Shown in pieces: positions 1 to 64,000 of a stretch of 64,000 bases of DNA. The stretch spans positions 36,600,414 to 36,664,413 of the forward strand of contig OY747711.1 of assembly GCA_963556495.2 (NCBI GenBank). The letters run 5' to 3'. This DNA is from Valencia hispanica. Taxonomy: Eukaryota; Chordata; Actinopteri; Cyprinodontiformes; Valenciidae. Under the pieces are notes generated by a model. That model was given only the letters and a program-made list of their open reading frames with translations, was not told where the DNA came from and made no database searches. The position numbers and the translations under genes were made by a program. The first letter of the stretch is position 1. Each line of letters begins with the position of its first letter.

Positions 1-1250
1 TGCATCTGTGGGTGTGTTCCAGCCTTCGCCCTGACGCTGCAGTCCCTCCAGATGTCTGCGGCGGCACAGACAGAAGCTGATGTGAATGCTGATTTCCAGC
101 CACACGATTACGATGGCTGCACTACCCGCAGCTCTCCATTTCAGGCTGAAATAGTGTTGCTGCGCGTCGTGTGGTCGTGTCTTACCATGTAGTAGGGGGC
201 ATTTGAGGTGAACACGGCAGCGATGCAGAGAGAGAGAGAGAGAGAGAGGCGGGGGTGGGAGACGGCAGAGAGGTGCAGAGATTTGCCGAGAGAACGAGGG
301 TGAGAGAGCATCCCTAACTGCCGTGGTTGCTATTTTTAACCAGAATCTACTCCCCAGTCCTGAGATGCTCTCCCACTCCTCAAACAAGACAATTCCCAGA
401 TCCACACACTGACTCACATTGTTAAATGTAAAGAGTTACATAAACCAAGAGAGTTGGATTTGCTTTTGTGCCCAGTGTCTGCTCAATGCATTGGGGGGGG
501 GGGGGGGGGGGGTCCGTGAATGAATGAAAGGTGGAGCTTAGAGATATCAACTTGGCAATCAAGGTCAGTTTTTGCTTCAGAAAGAGCTCTGCAATATTTC
601 ATCCTGTTTATCAGCAGAAGTGTTGGCAATAGAAAAAGGAACCGGGTGTAGTGGTGGAGGGAAGCATTTGTCCTCTCAATAACAAGTTGTTTGTCCTGTC
701 AGATAACGTGAAAGAGTTTCTGGGTGGTTGGGGGGGACGGAAGTGTTGGTGTTGCAGAGAAGCAAAATAAATCCATGTTTGTTTTTTGTTTTTCTATATC
801 ATGTTGTTTTTTTTCTTCTCCTTTCACTTCCTTTCAGGCTGAGTCACCACTGGTGAGGAGAAAAGGTCTGGAGAGGGAACGTGAGAGGAGGAGGAGGAGA
901 GGACGACGAAGAAGAAGAAGACGATGAAGAAGAAGAGAGGGAGATAAGCCACGACAGGAAGCAAAGCGACACGCGCGCTCAGACGTACCCACCGCTTGTT
1001 TATGTGCGTGTTTGTCTGAGGGAGAGAGAGGCTGCGCGAGTTAGAGGGTGAACGGGAAAGGAAGAAAGGGAGGGAGAGTGACGCGGAGGCTGGGAGAGCC
1101 GTCCCCCCCTCCTCCTCCTCCTCCTCCTCCGCTTCCTCCTCTCCTCTCCCTCGCTTTCTCCTCTCCTTTTCTCCTCCCCTCCTCCCCTCCCTCCCTCTCT
1201 GGCTGTGTGGAGCAGGCGTGTAACGGCATCAGACTCGGCGTGAAGGAACC
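1..1250 (+). promoter_or_regulatory. akt3: akt3 upstream region and 5' UTR (boundaries uncertain)
   Basis: This stretch precedes the akt3 start codon. The part from about 840 to 1250 is strongly strand-asymmetric: purine-rich (GAGG, GAAGAA) to about 1080, then pyrimidine-rich (CCTCCTC). It has several CpG sites around 965-1095, as expected of a vertebrate 5' UTR or promoter. A pyrimidine tract ending in AG at about 837 could be a splice acceptor, so a separate non-coding first exon upstream is possible. No TATA box was identified. It also holds a (GA)11 tract at 227-248 and a run of 20 G at 493-512. The transcription start cannot be placed from sequence alone. Confidence 0.5.
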
Positions 1251-59451
<58,201 letters not shown>

Positions 59452-60576
59452 GTAATGCTTTTTGCAAACTATTGACGTTAGGTACAGCTTAGTTTCATGG
59501 TTCTAAGTCTTAATGTCTTTACATGTTCATCTTTGCACTGATTTATTATGTTTCTAACTTTAACCTTCCTCAGCTGAGTATTCCTATTTGCTTGCTCTTC
59601 ATTTTTTTGGGTCCTATTTCTACACTGAATGTATCCGATAAATAAAATACAAAATATCTAAGGAAAACATCTAAAACTATAAAACATCTCCTTTGAATTC
59701 AAATTTCTAAACAGATTTAAGACATTTTCAGTCCCTTGGCCCCCCGGTGAAGAAGTGTAAAAGAAATTCATCTTTTATTGCAGAAGCATAATCTCTGGAA
59801 GAAAAAAAAATCCAATCTTTAATTTCAGTACCTTGAGCACATTCTGGCTCAAGGTAATATTCTAAATATTAGATTTTGAGAATTCTTCCTAGATAAATTA
59901 ACAATCTAAGTGTTATTTAAAAAATCACTTCTACAATTACTGCATTACATACAATTTATTTTTTAAAATAAATGTAATTCAGGCGTAACCTACATGTAAA
60001 GTCAACACTAATTACAGTGGGAATAAAAATCTAGAACTTCCTGTTCACCTTTGGTGTAACTATGATGTGAGACAGTGGCCCATTTCTCTTAGCTACTCTT
60101 CAAAATGAGAAAGACTAGTCAGCATGCCCTTAAAGGTGTGTACATTTCCATAAGCTAGAAAATGGCTACAAAAATACTTGCCTAGCCTAACCTGCTTGAC
60201 TTTCCACCATGCAGCCTGGTGGAAAGAAAGATACATTTTCTGCACCATTTGTTTCGTGTCTAGGCTCATGCTACTGCAATAATAAATTACCTATATTCTA
60301 GGCTTCTTTGCATATTTTAGTAGGTGTGCTAATATTGACAAATGTCCTGTATATAATGACCAAATGTACAGTTTTGGGACGTTCTTCCAGTTTGGGTCAG
60401 TTAGGAATGGGCCAGAAACAGTCTTAGAGTTCAAATAACCTTGAGTGAAACTAAAATTTTTTTATAGTTTCACTGTATCACAGTGTTGACAGAAATAATG
60501 AAACAAACACATATGTGATCTAATTGTACATTATCTAATTCCATTTAGCTAGAATGGACTAAAAGAAAAAAAAATC

Positions 60577-60580
<4 letters not shown>

Positions 60581-60674
<94 letters not shown>
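60581..60674. repeat. (TA)47 microsatellite
   Basis: 94 bp of perfect TA repeat, followed by AGCTTGAATAGAATAGACG, which resembles the tail of a fish retroelement. Confidence 0.97.
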
Positions 60675-60675
<1 letters not shown>

Positions 60676-62209
60676 CTTGAATAGAATAGACGTTCCCTTA
60701 AATGTCCCACGCTGGGGAAATGTACACATATCAGGAGCAAAGGGACATATTCACATAAAGATAAAAGTGTAAAATATAAAAAACTGAATTAACGAATAAT
60801 ATATTGTAGAGTAAGGGCAAAATGACAACACTAAAATACGGTCAAGTTATTAAAAATGGCATACTCCGGTTCAAGAAATGTGCAACTGACCAGGATAATG
60901 TTTAAATATTTACAAGATTTACAAAATGTGCATGTGTATTTGTGAATTACAAAAAGTGACAAAGAACAATAAAATCGGTGCAAACAACAGAGATGTGCAA
61001 TAATAGCTGAGATGTTACTTGAAATAAGAGCGCAGTGCAAATAAAAGCAGACATGACATGTAAACACTTATTGAGTTTGATGGGACCAGTGATGGTTATA
61101 CCTTCTTACAGCTGCTGGGAGGAAGGATTTGCAATAACACTCCTCTGTTCACTAAGGATGCAGCAGTCTAACCTATAACACTTTATCTTGTTTTACATTG
61201 AATGAAGTTAAAATATTGCTCAGTTTAATAGTTTTCTAGTAGTTCAGTATTTTAAGCATTTTCCTTTCTGCTCTAAAAAGGGTAAGACAAGTATGACAAG
61301 CTGATATTAACTGGTAAAGTAGTCAGGCTATCTACTCTGGTAGCTAGCCTGCAGTCCACTGCTTACCAGACATGCTGCTTACAAGAGCTGCACAATATAT
61401 CTAATTGTTCAATTGCAAAGAACTGGTTAGATGGAATATTTGGTAACATACTATATTGCAAGCACCATGCACCAAATTCTATAATAATGTAGTTGACTCA
61501 TTGGATAGACTATCAATGCCCTGGATGCCCAATGTTTTTAGTGGCTGTGATGCTAAAGCTAAAAGAATTAGAAGCAAAATGAAGAAATGAGTCAGAAAAT
61601 GGGGGTAATCGTAATCGATATTGTCATCAAAATATTCAGCAATAGGATCGAAAGTATAGGATTTCCTGACATCTTGCCGCCTGACTGCTTACCGGCTATG
61701 TCGTTTTTGAAAAATGTGTTATCCTAATGAGATTGATGGGTGATGTTGTCTTTGGTTTACACACCATGCTTGCATTTTTCATATGGGCTCTGTGAAACAG
61801 CTTGCCAACCAGCTGCTTGCACAGCAACTGTAGTTTTAAAGCCGCTTTACTTGGAAAAGTGCAACTGGTAACAGCCACATAGGTTTTTTTTTTCTTTTCC
61901 TGTCAGTATGGCTAAAGTGTAGTAGCATTCTTACAGTCAGATGACCGCAGCAACAGGTGGATAAAAGGGGGCACAGCAACTTTGTTTAAAGCCTTTGTAC
62001 CGCCAACCAGCCCATGCCTTGGCTCAGCTCAGTCTATTAAATGATTAAGATCAGCCACAAAAAAAGAAATGCTCTGATCAAAGATGAAACAATCACAGAT
62101 GTGGGATTAAGTGCAGTTGTTACATGTTAGTTGAACATCGTGACTAAGCAGTGAGGAATTTCTTTATAAATTTGACAACACAACACCCACCCTCTGTGTA
62201 GCTTTAATC

Positions 62210-63310
62210 AGCTGATGAGTGACACGATCGTCGGGGGTCTGACTGTTGTGTTCCATAAAGCGAGCAGATTGACTGAGGCCTTGTACTACATAAAAGCATC
62301 TGTGGCATCCACAGGCGGCCTATCCATTAGGCCGCGTCTCCGCGCCGCTCAGGGCTCCACCAAGACGGCCCCTGTGAACTGTGGGGACTCGCGTCGCCCG
62401 CTGCACAGCGCCTGTTTATCTAACAGCAGCCCCGTCTGATTAGTTTAACCAGCCGCGATTATTTCTGATCTTTGATAAACGGCTGTACGCTGGGCGAGGC
62501 TGCCGCACACGCTAACTCACGGTCGCTCTCCCAAAAACCCACACCATATTGTGTTTTCTTCTGTGAGTACGTTTGAATAGTGGCATTCATGCGTGTGCAT
62601 TTTTATTTCTCAGATTTCACAGGCAAATAGTTTCCATAATATCAGGGTGAAGAGTAAATATGCAGCTCATGAGTGTGAATGAGGGTGTTGGTGGTTGAAC
62701 TGGAAAAGGGCACACAACCACACTGAAACAGCCACGTTCTTGTGCTCCCTTTTTTTTTCTTCTTCTTCTTCTTCTTCTGCTGCCGTACGCTGTCCAGTCA
62801 TCAGCGCTGCCTCGGTGGGAGGCCAGCGGATCAACTGGCGAGATGGATGCAGGACTGTAGGTGGTGGAGACGGAGCGATGGAGATGTGGATATAAAGACG
62901 GGAGGAGAAGAGAGGCAGAGTGTAGATCCCACTCAAAAAAAGTACGGAGGACAATTTGGCGCAGCATTTTGTGCCTTTTTTTGTAGTCCCTTCCTTTGCG
63001 TGCCAAAAGCTGATTGGAGGCTGTTGGTTATTTTTCACAGGATGTGCGTCTCCGCGTGCGTTAATGTGTGTGTGTGTGCGCGCGCGCTGTGTGTGTGTTA
63101 GTGCTGTGGAAAGTGCGGGCTAAAGCGAGGCAGATGGCGGCAGATGGGCGAGGTTGGAGGAAGGTGCTCGGAAAAAACCACCAAAAAAAAAAAAAAAAAC
63201 TGGAAATCTACACCACCGCCACTCGCCCGCCCGCACACTCTGCTCGCCCGCGTGTAAAAATAACACAGTTCACTCGGAGCCAAGTTACAGAGATGCAAAG
63301 TAGCCGGGAT
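62210..63310. promoter_or_regulatory. CpG-containing unique block in intron 9, possible regulatory region
   Basis: Composition changes here: CpG-rich words at 62330-62430 and 63040-63260, inverted arms GCGGCCTA/TAGGCCGC at 62315-62322 and 62328-62335, and a purine-rich stretch at 62860-62930. No open frame resembles a known protein. An alternative promoter or enhancer is possible but unproven. Confidence 0.25.
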
Positions 63311-64000
63311 TAAAAAGAGAAAAGGGGTGGGGGGGTTGGAGATAGAGGAAGACGAGAGAAAATATTTCAGGGTTACAGGAGTGAAACTCGGATGGTTCCT
63401 GTATTTGCTGTCTGTGGAAAGGGCAGATGAGGAGTGAAGGAAGACGAACTCACAGCGCCACAAAGCGAATCACTGAGGACGCTAAGCAATAGACGGAGGT
63501 GTTATTGTTTCAAGGATGGCCACATTGAAAGAAAGAAAAACCTTTAGCGTGAAAATAATGAACAACCACCAAAGAGATTGAACAGGAAAACACGTGGGGA
63601 GTGTTTTCTCTGCTTCTTCTTCCATATTTTCTGTTTGACACATTTCTTTGTGGCAGTTTTGAAAGTGTTAAAAGGGGGTGGATTTGGTCTTTTTCCATTT
63701 GTGTGTGTGTTCCTTTTATTTTGTGTGCTGTATATGTCGGGCAATGACCTTTCTACTGTAAATGTTTTACAAACATAGCGGCACAGTCAGCTGTTAGCGG
63801 AACATTTGAAAATGTTAGCAGATTGTCAGGGTAAACCCGTTTCCAAATAATGACACTGTGCAGAGAAGAAGGTCTGTGTCTGACATCAGCAATATGGGAT
63901 TGTATGGCCACAGTATATGAGGTGTGTATGTGGGACTGTGTTCCCCTGCTGGCTATCTGTGCTGGTACAGCCACAGGCGTTGTGTGCCTGTCCCGTCCCG

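Larger units (their letters stand above)
59452..64000 (+). other. akt3 intron 9 (open at window end), no further exon found
   Basis: No match to the next AKT exon (VLEDNDYGRAVDWW-like) could be found in any + frame. A (TA)47 tract and a retroelement tail lie at 60581-60760. 62200-63300 is less AT-rich, with CpGs. (GT)n and GCGC-rich runs are at 63064-63098. Confidence 0.6.

Overview
The window is vertebrate genomic DNA, almost certainly from a ray-finned (teleost) fish. It has one multi-exon gene with very long introns. The rest is dominated by Tc1/mariner-like remnants, hAT- and TTAA-type MITEs, LINE 3' fragments, a sushi-like LTR element and long (CA)n/(ATCC)n/(TTTC)n/(TA)n tracts, a typical teleost repeat mix. 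Nothing bacterial, viral or organellar was seen. I cannot name the species.

The only host gene recognised is akt3 (protein kinase B gamma), on the + strand. Nine coding exons can be placed at 1251-1296, 34127-34252, 45766-45877, 49177-49321, 50794-50925, 51066-51131, 52473-52541, 58569-58691 and 59323-59451. Joined, they give 948 nt, or residues 1-316. These cover the whole PH domain, the linker, and the kinase domain through the catalytic loop, DFG and activation loop, with the PDK1-site Thr at residue 305 exactly as in human AKT3. The rest of the kinase domain and the hydrophobic tail are not found before position 64000, so the gene runs off the right edge. Upstream of 1251 lies a purine/pyrimidine-asymmetric, CpG-containing 5' UTR and probable promoter region. 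Intron 1 is about 32.8 kb and intron 2 about 11.5 kb; these two hold most of the mobile elements.

The most interesting object is in intron 2, at 41392-44390. It is a young LTR element on the minus strand, inserted into an older Tc1-like transposon. Its LTRs start TGTCACG and end CGTGACA, carry a TTTAAG box and AATAAA, and differ by one base plus a 24-bp indel. The 13 nt directly after the 5' LTR are perfectly complementary to 13 nt in the LTR placed 29 nt from the TATA-like box, where the transcript should start. This is the self-priming arrangement known from Tf1/sushi-group retrotransposons. The interior has no recognisable pol. It is almost filled by a single 791-codon ORF made largely of about 36 copies of an 11-residue repeat.

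Other structures read directly from the sequence are: a hAT-like element with an 8-bp target duplication (18355-19998) and an inner inverted-repeat unit; a TTAA-flanked MITE inside a Tc1 relic (12297-12902); a MITE holding a perfect 30-bp-arm hairpin (13018-13585); a hAT MITE (49462-49948); and a deleted Tc1 element with both ends (47671-48345). Several unique, TAAT-rich or CpG-containing intronic stretches are possible akt3 regulatory sequence, but only as weak candidates.
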